Positions 36,921-46,360 of a stretch of DNA of 64,000 nt are shown one piece after another (within the stretch, counting starts at the first letter, position 1; each line of letters starts with the position of its first letter). The notes under the pieces were generated by a model. That model ran no database searches. It was given only the letters and a program-made list of their open reading frames with translations, and was not told the origin of the DNA. The position numbers and the translations under genes are program-made. The DNA comes from an uncultured Geobacteraceae bacterium (lineage in GTDB: Bacteria > Desulfobacterota > Desulfuromonadia > Geobacterales > Pseudopelobacteraceae), in contig CAIRBT010000016.1 in assembly GCA_903876875.1 (NCBI GenBank), positions 1 to 64,000 of the forward strand, given 5' to 3'.

Positions 36921-37946
36921 CTAATGGCATGATTTTTTCAAATATTTTTTAAAGATAACCGCTGCATCGTCGTGGCGACCAACCTCTTGCAACAGGGTAT
37001 AAAGCCGTTCTCCGGCAGAGCGTGCAAGGGGAGTTGCCAACAGCTCAACATACTGATTAATGGCACTTTCATGCTGGCCGGTCACCTCAAGAATATCGGC
37101 CCGGAGCAGTAGTGCCTGTTCGGGGAGTATGGAGGCATTTACCATGGTATTCACCGTTGTCATGGCATCCGTGAGGTTTCCGGTTTCACGGAGCATCAGG
37201 GCAAGGGTAAGCCATGCCAGTGAATTAGCCTCATTACTCTGAATCGCACTACGCAGGTGCCGTTCCGCCTCCCGATCCCTCCCCAGTCGATGGAGCACTT
37301 TCCCCGTTTCGAAATGATAAATATCCGGCGGTAACAGATCGGCACACCCTTCAAAGCCGGCAAGTGCCTCACCATGGTGGTCCCGACTGGCGGCGATGTA
37401 CGCAACGGCAAAATCTTCTCCTAGCAGGGCATAGCGTTGATACTGCTCTTCCGGCAGTTGGTGAATAAGCAGCTCATAATATTCGAGGGGGGGCAGAGCT
37501 TCATCAAGATAGGAGCTGTCAGACAGCTCAGAACTGGAAGAACCGGAACAGGAACCGCAGGAGGAGTGCGCCACGCGACTGGTCACCGGTTCACTCTCTT
37601 CGGGAGAGATACCGCTCAGCAACCGCTCCGCCTGGTGCCGGACAGCCTGATCGGTTGTCTGGGTCAAGGCCAGTTCAAGATGGTCAGCCGCTTTTACGGC
37701 ATCCCCGCGCCCCAGGGCAAATTCAGCCTCCTGGATGTTCCGCCCGGCAAGACCGTTGTTGGCAGATACTATGCCCTTCAGAAACGATGAACGCAATGGA
37801 TCATCCACCGGGTCGGTCGTACAAAGCTTCAAGCCATCCTCAAAAGAGACCCGAGCCTCAAAATAGCTCTCCGATGATAGATATTTGTCACCCTTTGCCA
37901 ACAGATCCGCAGGGGACTTGGAAAACCAGCGGCTGATAAAATTCAC
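36921..37946 (-). CDS. TPR-repeat protein with Ser/Cys-rich linker, unknown role
   Basis: 341 residues, no signal peptide or TM segment, so probably cytoplasmic. N-terminal helical repeats (about 1-110) are separated from C-terminal TPR-like repeats (about 170-335; for example FETGKVLHRLGRDREAERHLRSAIQ) by a low-complexity linker at about 118-140 rich in Ser and Cys (SSCGSCSGSSSSELSDSS). The CGSC pair might bind a metal or form a disulfide. It overlaps the rlmD start region and is followed directly by ppx, so it is in that operon. A scaffold role is likely; partners are unknown. Confidence 0.85.
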   Translation of the reverse strand: MNFISRWFSKSPADLLAKGDKYLSSESYFEARVSFEDGLKLCTTDPVDDPLRSSFLKGIVSANNGLAGRNIQEAEFALGRGDAVKAADHLELALTQTTDQAVRHQAERLLSGISPEESEPVTSRVAHSSCGSCSGSSSSELSDSSYLDEALPPLEYYELLIHQLPEEQYQRYALLGEDFAVAYIAASRDHHGEALAGFEGCADLLPPDIYHFETGKVLHRLGRDREAERHLRSAIQSNEANSLAWLTLALMLRETGNLTDAMTTVNTMVNASILPEQALLLRADILEVTGQHESAINQYVELLATPLARSAGERLYTLLQEVGRHDDAAVIFKKYLKKSCH

Positions 37947-39271
37947 GTCACATCACCTTTCCCGGCTTTGCCGAGCAGAGTTATACTTTCAATATGGTAG
38001 GTTTGGGGAAACATATCAAGGGGCACGGAGCTCACAACCCGGTAGCCACCAACCATGAGCCGCTCACAGTCCCGTGCCAGCGTACTTGGATCACAGGATA
38101 CGTAGATAATTCGCTCGGGCTGCAGGGTGACAATGCCGGAAAGCACCTCCCCGGCACCGGCTCGTGGCGGATCCAGCAGTACGACGTCAAACGTTCTGCC
38201 GAGACGAAGTAAACGAGACACCCCAGTCGCTGCATCATCACAAATAAATTCAACATTTGCAACCTTGTTGATTTCAGCGTTGGCTGTGGCGGCGCGGCAG
38301 GCTTCCGCATTACTTTCAATACCGGTAACCTTTGCCACCTCAGAGGCCAGGGGGAGGGAAAAGTTACCGTTGCCACAGTAGAGATCCAGAAGGGTTTCTG
38401 TGGGGTGGCATGCAGCAAGCCTCGTGACAAGGGACACCATGGCACTGTTTTGCAGGCGGTTTACCTGGGCAAAGCCACCGGAGGGATAGGCAAGTGACAG
38501 CGATGCCCCCCCGGAGGCAGCAGCAAGAGAGTAGCAGACCTCCCCGTCTCCCCGGATTTTTTTGGAGCCGGAACCATCCTCGGCCGCCAGAAGCAGTCCG
38601 CTGCAGGGGCCAAAATCACGAGCCGGGTCGGCAAGATATCGCCGTTTCCCCGCCGACAGTTCTCCCCGATCGTGGATGACCAGAACCACTCCGTTTTCCC
38701 CGGCATCAATGGTTAACTGGGTAAATGTTTCAAAACCGGGACAGCCGGGCAACTCACACCGACAGCGTGCCAGCAATTCATTGACCACCGGAAGGGCGAC
38801 TGGACAGCCGGTGGGGGCATCAACCACACCATGGGAAGCGTGCCGAAAAAAGCCGATCAAAAGCCTACCAGAGGAAACCCCAACCTTGAACTGCACCCGG
38901 GAACGATAGCCATAACGGTGCGGAGCGGCTACCGTTTCCTCCACGCAATCGGCCGCAATACGGGCACCCTTCCGGAGGCATTCGGCAAGGATATTCCGTT
39001 TCTGCTCACACTGAACTTCATAGCTGATATGCTGCCAGTGGCAGCCGCCACATTGGCCAAAGAGTGGACACTCCGGTATCACCCGGAAAGGGGAAGGCTC
39101 CCGCAGCTCTGCCAGGGAGCCAAGCGAGTACGACTTTTTTTCTGTAGTAATCCGAATGGAGGCGTGATCACCGGGACAGCTGTACGGGACAAAACAGACC
39201 TTGCCGTCAATGCGACAGACACCGTTACCGCCGAAGGCGAGCCTCTCAATGGATGCAACCGGAAGTGCCAC
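37943..39271 (-). CDS. rlmD: 23S rRNA (uracil-C5)-methyltransferase, RlmD/TrmA family
   Basis: About 442 residues. TRAM-like N-terminus (about 1-60), [4Fe-4S] cysteines in CPLFGQCGGCHW (C-x5-C-x2-C) plus a later Cys in APTGCPVALP, SAM-binding LLDLYCGNGNFSLPLA (about 300), and catalytic Cys in IIYVSCDPSTLARD (about 395). The family methylates uracil in 23S rRNA; RlmD versus RlmC/TrmA is a best guess. A GTG at 39271 lies just after AGGAGG; ATGs at 39286 and 39340 are also open and overlap the upstream gene. The spacing from AGGAGG is short (4 bases), so the start is not certain. Confidence 0.9.
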   Translation of the reverse strand: MALPVASIERLAFGGNGVCRIDGKVCFVPYSCPGDHASIRITTEKKSYSLGSLAELREPSPFRVIPECPLFGQCGGCHWQHISYEVQCEQKRNILAECLRKGARIAADCVEETVAAPHRYGYRSRVQFKVGVSSGRLLIGFFRHASHGVVDAPTGCPVALPVVNELLARCRCELPGCPGFETFTQLTIDAGENGVVLVIHDRGELSAGKRRYLADPARDFGPCSGLLLAAEDGSGSKKIRGDGEVCYSLAAASGGASLSLAYPSGGFAQVNRLQNSAMVSLVTRLAACHPTETLLDLYCGNGNFSLPLASEVAKVTGIESNAEACRAATANAEINKVANVEFICDDAATGVSRLLRLGRTFDVVLLDPPRAGAGEVLSGIVTLQPERIIYVSCDPSTLARDCERLMVGGYRVVSSVPLDMFPQTYHIESITLLGKAGKGDVT

Positions 39272-39272
39272 C

Positions 39273-39647
39273 TTACCTCCTGCCATACACCGGCTTCTTG
39301 AGACGTTTTTGGTATTCACCCAGTACAAAACGGGGCGCAAAATCGGGAGCTGCCAGATACCGGACGGTCGTTTCGCGGAACGTCTCTATCAGGTGACTCC
39401 GCACTGCGGCGACTTCCGACTCCGGCACGGCCATTTTCTCTAGAATCCGCTCAAAGCGCACCGCCGGGCCGATTTTTGCCACCACCGCCTCAAACTCAGC
39501 CGACGTATCACAATAGGCTGCGAGAACCGGCACCTCACACCAGGCCACTACCTTCACATGAAAATAGCCACCGTAATAATGCTGTGTCTGGTCAACCAAC
39601 GTGACCCTGTGGGTACCATCAAGCAGAATAGTTTCCATACTGTTCAT
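39273..39647 (-). CDS. Conserved-looking protein of unknown function between queE and rlmD
   Basis: 124 residues with no signal peptide or TM. It opens MNSMETILLDGTHRVTLVDQ, then QHYYGGYFHVKVVAWCEV (about 22-39), and continues into a charged helical region ending EYQKRLKKPVYGRR. I do not recognise a family. Its ATG overlaps the queE stop (ATGA), and rlmD starts at or before its stop, so it is firmly embedded in the operon and certainly translated with its neighbours. Position suggests an accessory role in queuosine or RNA modification, but that is guilt by association only. Confidence 0.8.
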   Translation of the reverse strand: MNSMETILLDGTHRVTLVDQTQHYYGGYFHVKVVAWCEVPVLAAYCDTSAEFEAVVAKIGPAVRFERILEKMAVPESEVAAVRSHLIETFRETTVRYLAAPDFAPRFVLGEYQKRLKKPVYGRR

Positions 39648-40393
39648 AACGCCCCCAGCATTCGATGCATCTGGGGAATCACCCGCACATCCGAAAGACG
39701 GGAGGCGGCCAACGCCTGCAACTCCAATAGCGTAACGGCACCGATACCAACCGATCCATCGGTCAGGGAAAGCGGTTGAATAAAGAGAGGAATGGCTCCA
39801 TCTACCCCACGAATCAGACCTGTAACCTGCCCGATCTCCTCAGGGGTGGTTCGGCCACTGACCACTATTTTGACCGCCAGGGAAATGCCGTATGCCTCCC
39901 TGAGAAACAGGGCGTGCTCTTCCCATAACGACCTGTCGATACCGGAGGTGGAGGGGAGCTTGATATCCATGCTGATATGGTGCAGCAACGGCTTCACCTG
40001 ACGAAGTGCCTGAGACAACGTGCCGTTGGTTTCCAGATGAACCGGTAGCAAGCGTCCCAACTCGGGAAGCCATCCAGCAAGCGTCGCCAGCGAAACCAGC
40101 GGTTCCCCCCCGGTAATGCTTATGGAGTGGTGCGCTCCCGGCAACCGGGTCAGCCACTCCTTGACCAGTGAGGTGACAACCGGCAGGGATACCGGTTGGT
40201 TAACGTCGCGGGATACTCCGGAACCGGGGGCGGTTTCACACTTCCCCACGGCCGACATGGCAAAATCGGTGTCGCAATACTGACAATCCAGATTGCACTC
40301 CATCAGACGGATAAAAATCTGCCGTCGACCGGCAAAGAGCCCCTCCCCCTGCACCGAGGAAAACAGCTCACTTATAAAGGCAGTGTTACTCAT
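39644..40393 (-). CDS. queE: 7-carboxy-7-deazaguanine synthase
   Basis: About 249 residues, radical SAM enzyme that makes CDG from 6-carboxytetrahydropterin in the queuosine/7-deazaguanine pathway. SELFSSVQGEGLFAGRRQIFIRL then CNLDCQYCDTDFAM with the CxxxCxxC cluster ligands, then SITGGEPLV and VHLETNGTLSQ. I use the ATG at 40393 (MSNTAFISE), which overlaps the queD stop by eight bases; a 16-residue extension would run further into queD. Length is normal. With queD just upstream, two consecutive steps of the pathway are encoded together. Confidence 0.95.
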   Translation of the reverse strand: MSNTAFISELFSSVQGEGLFAGRRQIFIRLMECNLDCQYCDTDFAMSAVGKCETAPGSGVSRDVNQPVSLPVVTSLVKEWLTRLPGAHHSISITGGEPLVSLATLAGWLPELGRLLPVHLETNGTLSQALRQVKPLLHHISMDIKLPSTSGIDRSLWEEHALFLREAYGISLAVKIVVSGRTTPEEIGQVTGLIRGVDGAIPLFIQPLSLTDGSVGIGAVTLLELQALAASRLSDVRVIPQMHRMLGAL

Positions 40394-40754
40394 AATAGCG
40401 GGCTGACGCGTTGTCCGATTCCCAGACGGTGATGGAATCAACGGTCACATTACCATTATTCAACCGTTCGGAAATACGACCGTACAGATACTTGGCGATG
40501 TGTTCCGAAGAGGGAGATAATTCCAAAAATGGCGGGATTTCGTTGATATACTTATGATCCAGTTCATTAATAATGGCACAGGCTTCCCGCTTGAGGATTT
40601 TAAAATCGATGCCAAGACCCGCTTTATCCAGTTCACGGGCGGTGACCGCCACTTCAACCTTCCAGTTGTGTCCATGGAGATTTTCACAATCTCCCTGGTA
40701 ATTCTTCAAATTATGAGCGGCGGCAAAACTGCTCCGAATGGTCAGCAAAAACAT
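40386..40754 (-). CDS. queD: 6-carboxy-5,6,7,8-tetrahydropterin synthase
   Basis: 122 residues, zinc enzyme that makes 6-carboxytetrahydropterin from dihydroneopterin triphosphate, the step before QueE. FAAAHNLKNYQGDCENLHGHNWKVEV carries the zinc His residues (in AAAH and LHGH) and the catalytic Cys; ELDHKYIN and TVWESDNASARYYE follow, with the conserved Asp-His and Glu. First gene of the run down to malQ. I see no preQ1-type leader structure upstream, only a terminator from the opposite side. Confidence 0.95.
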   Translation of the reverse strand: MFLLTIRSSFAAAHNLKNYQGDCENLHGHNWKVEVAVTARELDKAGLGIDFKILKREACAIINELDHKYINEIPPFLELSPSSEHIAKYLYGRISERLNNGNVTVDSITVWESDNASARYYE

Positions 40755-40810
40755 AATGAATAACTCCTCTGCTCAACAGAAAGTAATTTCAGCATCGGCT
40801 GATACTACAC

Positions 40811-40840
40811 AAAAAAAAGGGCAACCACAAGGATTGCCCT
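40811..40840 (-). terminator. Terminator after the sulfhydrylase gene
   Basis: AGGGCAA and TTGCCCT stem around an ACCACAAGGA-type loop, with an eight-T run on the minus strand. It isolates the sulfhydrylase gene from queD. Confidence 0.85.
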
Positions 40841-40866
40841 GATTATGGGTAAAAAAGTGTCGGTTA

Positions 40867-42180
<1,314 letters not shown>

Positions 42181-42190
42181 TTATCTGCTC

Positions 42191-42219
42191 AAGGTACTAT
42201 TTCCGCCTAATAGAGTCAA
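42191..42219 (-). promoter_or_regulatory. Promoter candidate for metY
   Basis: On the minus strand: TTGACT (42219-42214), 17-base spacer, TACCTT (42196-42191), about 40 bases before the ATG. Confidence 0.5.
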
Positions 42220-42288
42220 GATCATTTGTTGACCGAATCACGAACGCCACAGTAACAGCAACAGATCGGTCAATACACCGTTTTCCGT

Positions 42289-42459
42289 TCACCCTTTTAC
42301 AACAGCCAATGACCTGGCCACCCCTATGATAATCTGTCTGATTTCACTTTTGGTCTGACGATAGGGAAAACGTAACTCCGGCTCACTTTTCATATCAACA
42401 GCGGATCGATTCATTGACGTACCGATCTCCTTTTTGCCACCGCTCTGCATGCTCCGCAT
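42289..42459 (-). CDS. Small ORF (56 residues), unknown
   Basis: Minus-strand frame from the ATG at 42459, with GGGGGGAG seven bases upstream (42467-42473), ending at TGA 42291-42289. The product is basic and polar, begins MRSMQSGGKKEIGTSMNRSA, contains PELRFPYRQTKSEIRQIIIG, and ends VARSLAVVKG. No signal peptide. The strong ribosome binding site and a predicted amphipathic C-terminal helix favour a real gene, but I recognise no family and have no conservation data. It lies upstream of metY on the same strand and could be a leader-type gene. Confidence 0.4.
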   Translation of the reverse strand: MRSMQSGGKKEIGTSMNRSAVDMKSEPELRFPYRQTKSEIRQIIIGVARSLAVVKG

Positions 42460-42583
42460 CTGAAACTCCCCCCTTCTGAAATTGATATATGTTCAGAGGA
42501 ATAATTGCAGATAACATGCCACTGTATTAGCCGTATTTTATATAATAATTATTGGTTGTTATGACATAAACCCCACACAGACC

Positions 42584-42679
42584 CCTGCGACAAAAGTTGA
42601 CAGGAGGTTCAACACAATGGCCGTATCATTGTAATTACAAGAAGATACGATTATTGCCGTCGGCAACTTTTGTCGCAGG
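42584..42679. repeat. 96-bp element with 16-bp perfect inverted repeats
   Basis: CCTGCGACAAAAGTTG (42584-42599) is the exact reverse complement of CAACTTTTGTCGCAGG (42664-42679). The interior has a second, inner symmetry: GTATC/GATAC around the palindrome TTGTAATTACAA (42629-42640). It also holds AGGAGG (about 42602) with a five-codon frame ATG GCC GTA TCA TTG TAA (42618-42635). It could be a miniature transposable element with terminal inverted repeats, or a structured leader RNA. No flanking target duplication is obvious. Confidence 0.6.
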
Positions 42680-42681
42680 TA

Positions 42682-42710
42682 TTGGTATAACCTGTTATTT
42701 AGTGTACAGT
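42682..42710 (+). promoter_or_regulatory. Promoter candidate for sulP
   Basis: TTGGTA (42682-42687), 17-base spacer, TACAGT (42705-42710), 42 bases before the ATG. It directly abuts the inverted-repeat element. Confidence 0.4.
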
Positions 42711-42752
42711 GCATCGGGAACACATCAGCGATAAAACCGTCAGGACAGGAAT

Positions 42753-44465
42753 ATGCGTCATCTACTCCAGCAGTTGCTCCAACTGATTCCCATTGTGACC
42801 TGGCTCCCCCGCTATCAGGCCGACTGGTTACTGCCCGATCTGATTGCAGGGATCACGCTAGCGGCCTATGCCGTACCGGTGGCCATGGCTTATGCCACCC
42901 TGGCCGGTCTGGCACCACAAACCGGCCTCTACTGTTACATCTACGGCGGCATCGCCTTTGCGCTGTTTACCACCTCACGCCATCTGTCCATCGGGCCAAC
43001 CGCCGCCATATCGGTCATGGTGGCCAGCGTTGGAGGAGGGATGGCAGCCGGAAACCTAACTACCTATGGTGCCATTGCAGCCATGACCGCCGGCATGGTC
43101 GGCTGCCTCTGCCTGCTGGCCTGGTTGTTGCGACTGGGCACCTTCGTCAACTTCATTTCCGAATCCATCCTGCTCGGCTTTAAAGCCGGTGCCGCCCTCA
43201 GCATCGCTACCATGCAGCTTCCCAAGCTGTTCGGCATCGCAGGGGGGGGGGATACCTTTCTGGAACGGATGGTTACCTTATACCATCAACTTACCACCGT
43301 GAACCCCACCGTCACCGCCCTCGGTATCGGCGCATTGCTGCTCATTATCCTCGGCAACCGACTACTGCCGGGACGACCGGTTGCGTTGATCGTCGTCGTC
43401 TGCTCCATCGGCCTCGTGACCTTCTTCGGCCTGGATAGCCGGGGGGTAAAGGTTGTCGGCCACATCCCGGACGGCTTGCCACTCTTCCAACTCCCCACAT
43501 TTCACAGGGATCAGATTGAAGGCTTATTGGAGCTTGCCTTCGCCTGCTTCCTACTCTCCTATGTGGAGAGCATTGCGGCAGCACGGGCTTTTGCTTCCCT
43601 CCATCGCTATCCGGTCAACCCACGGCAGGAATTTCTGGCACTGGGAGCCGCCAACCTCATCGCCTCGGTGAGCTATGGCTACCCGGTCGCCGGGGGCTTG
43701 TCCCAATCGGCAGTGAACGAAAAGGCGGGAGCCCGTACCCCCCTTTCGCTGATCTTCGCTTCGTGTACCCTCATCCTGGTTGTCAGCTTCATGACCGGCC
43801 TGCTGCACAATCTACCGGAAACCGTACTCGCCGCCATCGTCCTGGCGGCGGTTTCAGGGTTTATCAGCATAGCCGATTTCAAGCAACTGCGCCGCGTCAG
43901 CCGCACGGAGTTCAATGTGGCACTGGTGGCATTCGCCGGGGTGCTGCTGTTCGGTATTTTGAAGGGGGTCACCGTATCGGCGATCACCTCCATCCTCTTC
44001 CTGCTCCGGATGCTGGCCAAACCCCATGTGTCCGTACTTGGTAGAATCCATGGCAGTACCCGTTTCAGTGATTCGGAGCGCCATCCAAGCAATGAACGTT
44101 TCCCCGGACTGTTCCTCTTCCGGGTCGAGGCACCACTGCTCTATTTCAACGTAAATGCGGTCAACAGTCAGGTTTTTGAGGCGTTACACGCCGAAAACGG
44201 ATCGGTACGAATGGCTGTTTGCGACCTGTCAACCTCCCCCTATATCGATGCAGCCGGAGCAAAAATGCTGCAACAACTGGGTGAAGAGTTGCGTCGGGAG
44301 GGAATTCAGTTCAGGGTAACCGAAGCCCATGCAGAGGTACGGGAGATTCTCCGGACCACCGGTATCAGTGAGTCACTGGGGGGGGTCAGTAGATATACAT
44401 CTCTGGCAGATATTGTGGAAGACTATGAGCGTGACCGGCAACATGCCGCTACCGGTCACTATTAG
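42753..44465 (+). CDS. SulP family anion permease with STAS domain
   Basis: 570 residues. Hydrophobic N-terminal two-thirds (about 25-430) with the SulP signatures DLIAGITLAAYAVPVAMAYA, LAGLAPQTGLYCYI and SIGPTAAISVM; about a dozen membrane segments. The C-terminal STAS domain (about 460-560) includes FNVNAV and VCDLSTSPYIDAAGAKML. Substrates in the family include sulfate, bicarbonate, dicarboxylates and molybdate; sulfate is suggested only by the neighbouring metY. ATG preceded by AGGA. It converges with bioD, with only ten bases between stops and no clear terminator. Confidence 0.93.
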   Translation: MRHLLQQLLQLIPIVTWLPRYQADWLLPDLIAGITLAAYAVPVAMAYATLAGLAPQTGLYCYIYGGIAFALFTTSRHLSIGPTAAISVMVASVGGGMAAGNLTTYGAIAAMTAGMVGCLCLLAWLLRLGTFVNFISESILLGFKAGAALSIATMQLPKLFGIAGGGDTFLERMVTLYHQLTTVNPTVTALGIGALLLIILGNRLLPGRPVALIVVVCSIGLVTFFGLDSRGVKVVGHIPDGLPLFQLPTFHRDQIEGLLELAFACFLLSYVESIAAARAFASLHRYPVNPRQEFLALGAANLIASVSYGYPVAGGLSQSAVNEKAGARTPLSLIFASCTLILVVSFMTGLLHNLPETVLAAIVLAAVSGFISIADFKQLRRVSRTEFNVALVAFAGVLLFGILKGVTVSAITSILFLLRMLAKPHVSVLGRIHGSTRFSDSERHPSNERFPGLFLFRVEAPLLYFNVNAVNSQVFEALHAENGSVRMAVCDLSTSPYIDAAGAKMLQQLGEELRREGIQFRVTEAHAEVREILRTTGISESLGGVSRYTSLADIVEDYERDRQHAATGHY

Positions 44466-44475
44466 GAGGGATAAA

Positions 44476-45198
44476 TTACACGCCCAGTTCCCGCAACACT
44501 ATACTGGTTTCCGCCTGACCGTCGAGCCAAGCCGACAGTTCATCCACCAGCTCCATTTCATCGTTTTCCGGGCGGCGGGGCCAGACACCCAGTACTGGTG
44601 CTCCGCAGAGTGAGCCGATCTGATGGGGGGCATTTTTTTCCGCAAGACCCGGTTCTTCCGGCATGCCATTGATTATGACACCGGCCACCTGAAGCCCCAT
44701 CTGCTGGGCGGCAAAACAGGTCAATACCGTGTGATTGATGGTGCCCAGGCCGGGACGAGCCACCACCAGCAGCGGCAATTCCAGTTCACGAGCCAGATCG
44801 GCCACCAGCAGCCCCCCCGACAACGGTACCATCAAGCCACCGGCTCCCTCCACAATCACGTACTGGTAGGCTGACTGGAGACGGAGAAAGGCTTCTTTAA
44901 TCAAAGAGAAATCAATCCTGACACCATCAATGCGGGCCGCATCGGCCGGAGCCACCGGTTCACGCAGACGGTACGGTGCCATATCATCGGTCAGTTCCAG
45001 ACCGCCCGCCTGGCAAAGCAGCTGGGCATCATCGGAGATAAGCCGCCCCTCCTCCCGGCGGCAACCGCTGGTGACCGGCTTCATAACCGCCACCGACACG
45101 CCATTCATGCGGAGCAACCGGGCCAGGGTGGCGGCAACAATGGTCTTGCCGACCCCGGTATCGGTTCCGGTAATGAAGATACCCCGGGGCGCCGTCAC
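44476..45198 (-). CDS. bioD: Dethiobiotin synthetase
   Basis: 240 residues, ATP-dependent enzyme that closes the ureido ring of dethiobiotin from DAPA and CO2. P-loop GTDTGVGKTIVAATLARLL at the N-terminus, AVMKPVTSGC with the substrate Lys, EGAGGLMVPL (about 110) and VARPGLGTINHTVLT. Starts with GTG at 45198 overlapping the bioB TGA by four bases (GTGA), so translation is coupled to bioB. Length is normal. Confidence 0.96.
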   Translation of the reverse strand: MTAPRGIFITGTDTGVGKTIVAATLARLLRMNGVSVAVMKPVTSGCRREEGRLISDDAQLLCQAGGLELTDDMAPYRLREPVAPADAARIDGVRIDFSLIKEAFLRLQSAYQYVIVEGAGGLMVPLSGGLLVADLARELELPLLVVARPGLGTINHTVLTCFAAQQMGLQVAGVIINGMPEEPGLAEKNAPHQIGSLCGAPVLGVWPRRPENDEMELVDELSAWLDGQAETSIVLRELGV

Positions 45199-46199
45199 TG
45201 GTCAGCCCCGCAACACCCTTCAACCGGCATCTCCAGATCGGCAAGCATCTGCTTATCCAGCTCAGGGGGACGCCCGGGGGTGGTCAGGTAATTGCCGGTC
45301 ATGGTGCCATCGGCACCGGCAAGGAACATCCAGGATTGCAATTCACGAAGATTTTTCTCCCGTCCGCCACAGACCGACAAGCGCGTGCCCGGCAGCAGGA
45401 AACGGTAGACGGCAATAATCGTCAAGGATTCCAGCGGGGTCAGGTTGTTGGCGTTTTCAAGCCGGGTTCCGGCCACCGGATTGAGGAAATTAAGGGGAAT
45501 CGAGTCCACAGCAAGCTCACGGAGCGTTAACGCCATCTCGATCCGTTGGGCGAAACTTTCACCCAACCCGAAAATACCGCCGCAGCAGACCCGTAAGCCG
45601 ACCTTTTTAGCGGCGCGAATTGTCGCCACATCATCCTCATAGTCATGGGTCGTACAGATCTGCGAAAAAAAACTGCGGGCGGTTTCCAGATTATGGTGGT
45701 AGGTTTCCATACCGGCATTTTTCAACCGGAGAGCGGTCTCTTCATCCAGAATACCGAGGGAGCAGGAGGGGGATATGCTGGTCTCGGCCTTAATGCGACC
45801 GATAGCCCGGCAGACCCTGTCCAGCTCGTCCCCCGTGTTGATCCGGGTCCCGCTGGTAACGATACCATAGCAACCGGCTCCGTTTTCTTCCGCCAAGGCG
45901 GCAGAGCGGACAATTTCATCCTCGTCCACCAGCGGATAGACCGAAACGCCGGTGTCATGATGGGCTGACTGGGCACAAAAAGCACAGTTTTCCGCACAGC
46001 GCCCCGATTTTGCGTTAATGATTGAACAGAGGTGTACCACATTACCGAGAAAGTGTTCCCGTATCCGCGATGCCTCGGCAAACAGCAGGTACCGGTCACT
46101 GCCAGTGACCATTGACAGCTGTAACGCCTCAGCGGCTCCGATAACTTCTCCCGCCAGTACCCGTTCCGCCATATCCAGAATAAATGTTCGTTGTGTCAT
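45195..46199 (-). CDS. bioB: Biotin synthase
   Basis: 334 residues, radical SAM enzyme inserting sulfur into dethiobiotin. CAENCAFCAQSAHHDTGV holds the CxxxCxxC [4Fe-4S] ligands (about 60-70). The second-cluster Cys residues lie in RVCCGGIFGLGESFAQR and nearby, and the [2Fe-2S] Arg is in LPGTRLSVCGGREKN. ATG at 46199. First gene of bioB-bioD, with a promoter and BirA operator immediately upstream, so the pair should be repressed by biotinoyl-AMP-loaded BirA. Confidence 0.97.
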   Translation of the reverse strand: MTQRTFILDMAERVLAGEVIGAAEALQLSMVTGSDRYLLFAEASRIREHFLGNVVHLCSIINAKSGRCAENCAFCAQSAHHDTGVSVYPLVDEDEIVRSAALAEENGAGCYGIVTSGTRINTGDELDRVCRAIGRIKAETSISPSCSLGILDEETALRLKNAGMETYHHNLETARSFFSQICTTHDYEDDVATIRAAKKVGLRVCCGGIFGLGESFAQRIEMALTLRELAVDSIPLNFLNPVAGTRLENANNLTPLESLTIIAVYRFLLPGTRLSVCGGREKNLRELQSWMFLAGADGTMTGNYLTTPGRPPELDKQMLADLEMPVEGCCGADQ

Positions 46200-46217
46200 A
46201 ATTTCCCCCGTGGGGAG

Positions 46218-46246
46218 TCGATACCATATCCCGTGACCATTGTCAA
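46218..46246 (-). promoter_or_regulatory. Promoter of bioB-bioD
   Basis: On the minus strand: TTGACA (46246-46241), 17-base spacer, TATCGA (46223-46218), about 20 bases before the ATG. The -35 lies within one half of the BirA site. Confidence 0.6.
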
Positions 46247-46271
46247 CCTAACGACAAAAACAAGTTTACGA
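46240..46271. promoter_or_regulatory. BirA operator upstream of bioB
   Basis: TTGTCAACC (46240-46248), 14-base spacer, AGTTTACGA (46263-46271). Compared with the known bacterial BirA operator TTGTAAACC-N14/16-GGTTTACAA, only three positions differ and the spacer is in range. It overlaps the -35 of bioB, so BirA bound here would block transcription. Confidence 0.8.
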
Positions 46272-46306
46272 GGAGCTATCGGGCAAAGCAGAATGAATTA
46301 TGGGGC

Positions 46307-46335
46307 TTGTACCGGATAAATTTCTCGACTATACT
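46307..46335 (+). promoter_or_regulatory. Promoter candidate for the cohesin-like gene
   Basis: TTGTAC (46307-46312), 17-base spacer, TATACT (46330-46335), 25 bases before the ATG. Good -10, weak -35. Confidence 0.5.
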
Positions 46336-46360
46336 GACAAAAAAAATCAGAGGTGCCGCC

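Noticed and set aside
42584-42679. CRISPR repeat unit or known riboswitch
   Set aside because: There is a single inverted pair, no spacer array, and none of the conserved riboswitch cores I can recall. SAM and preQ1 riboswitches were also considered for the metY and queD leaders and not found.
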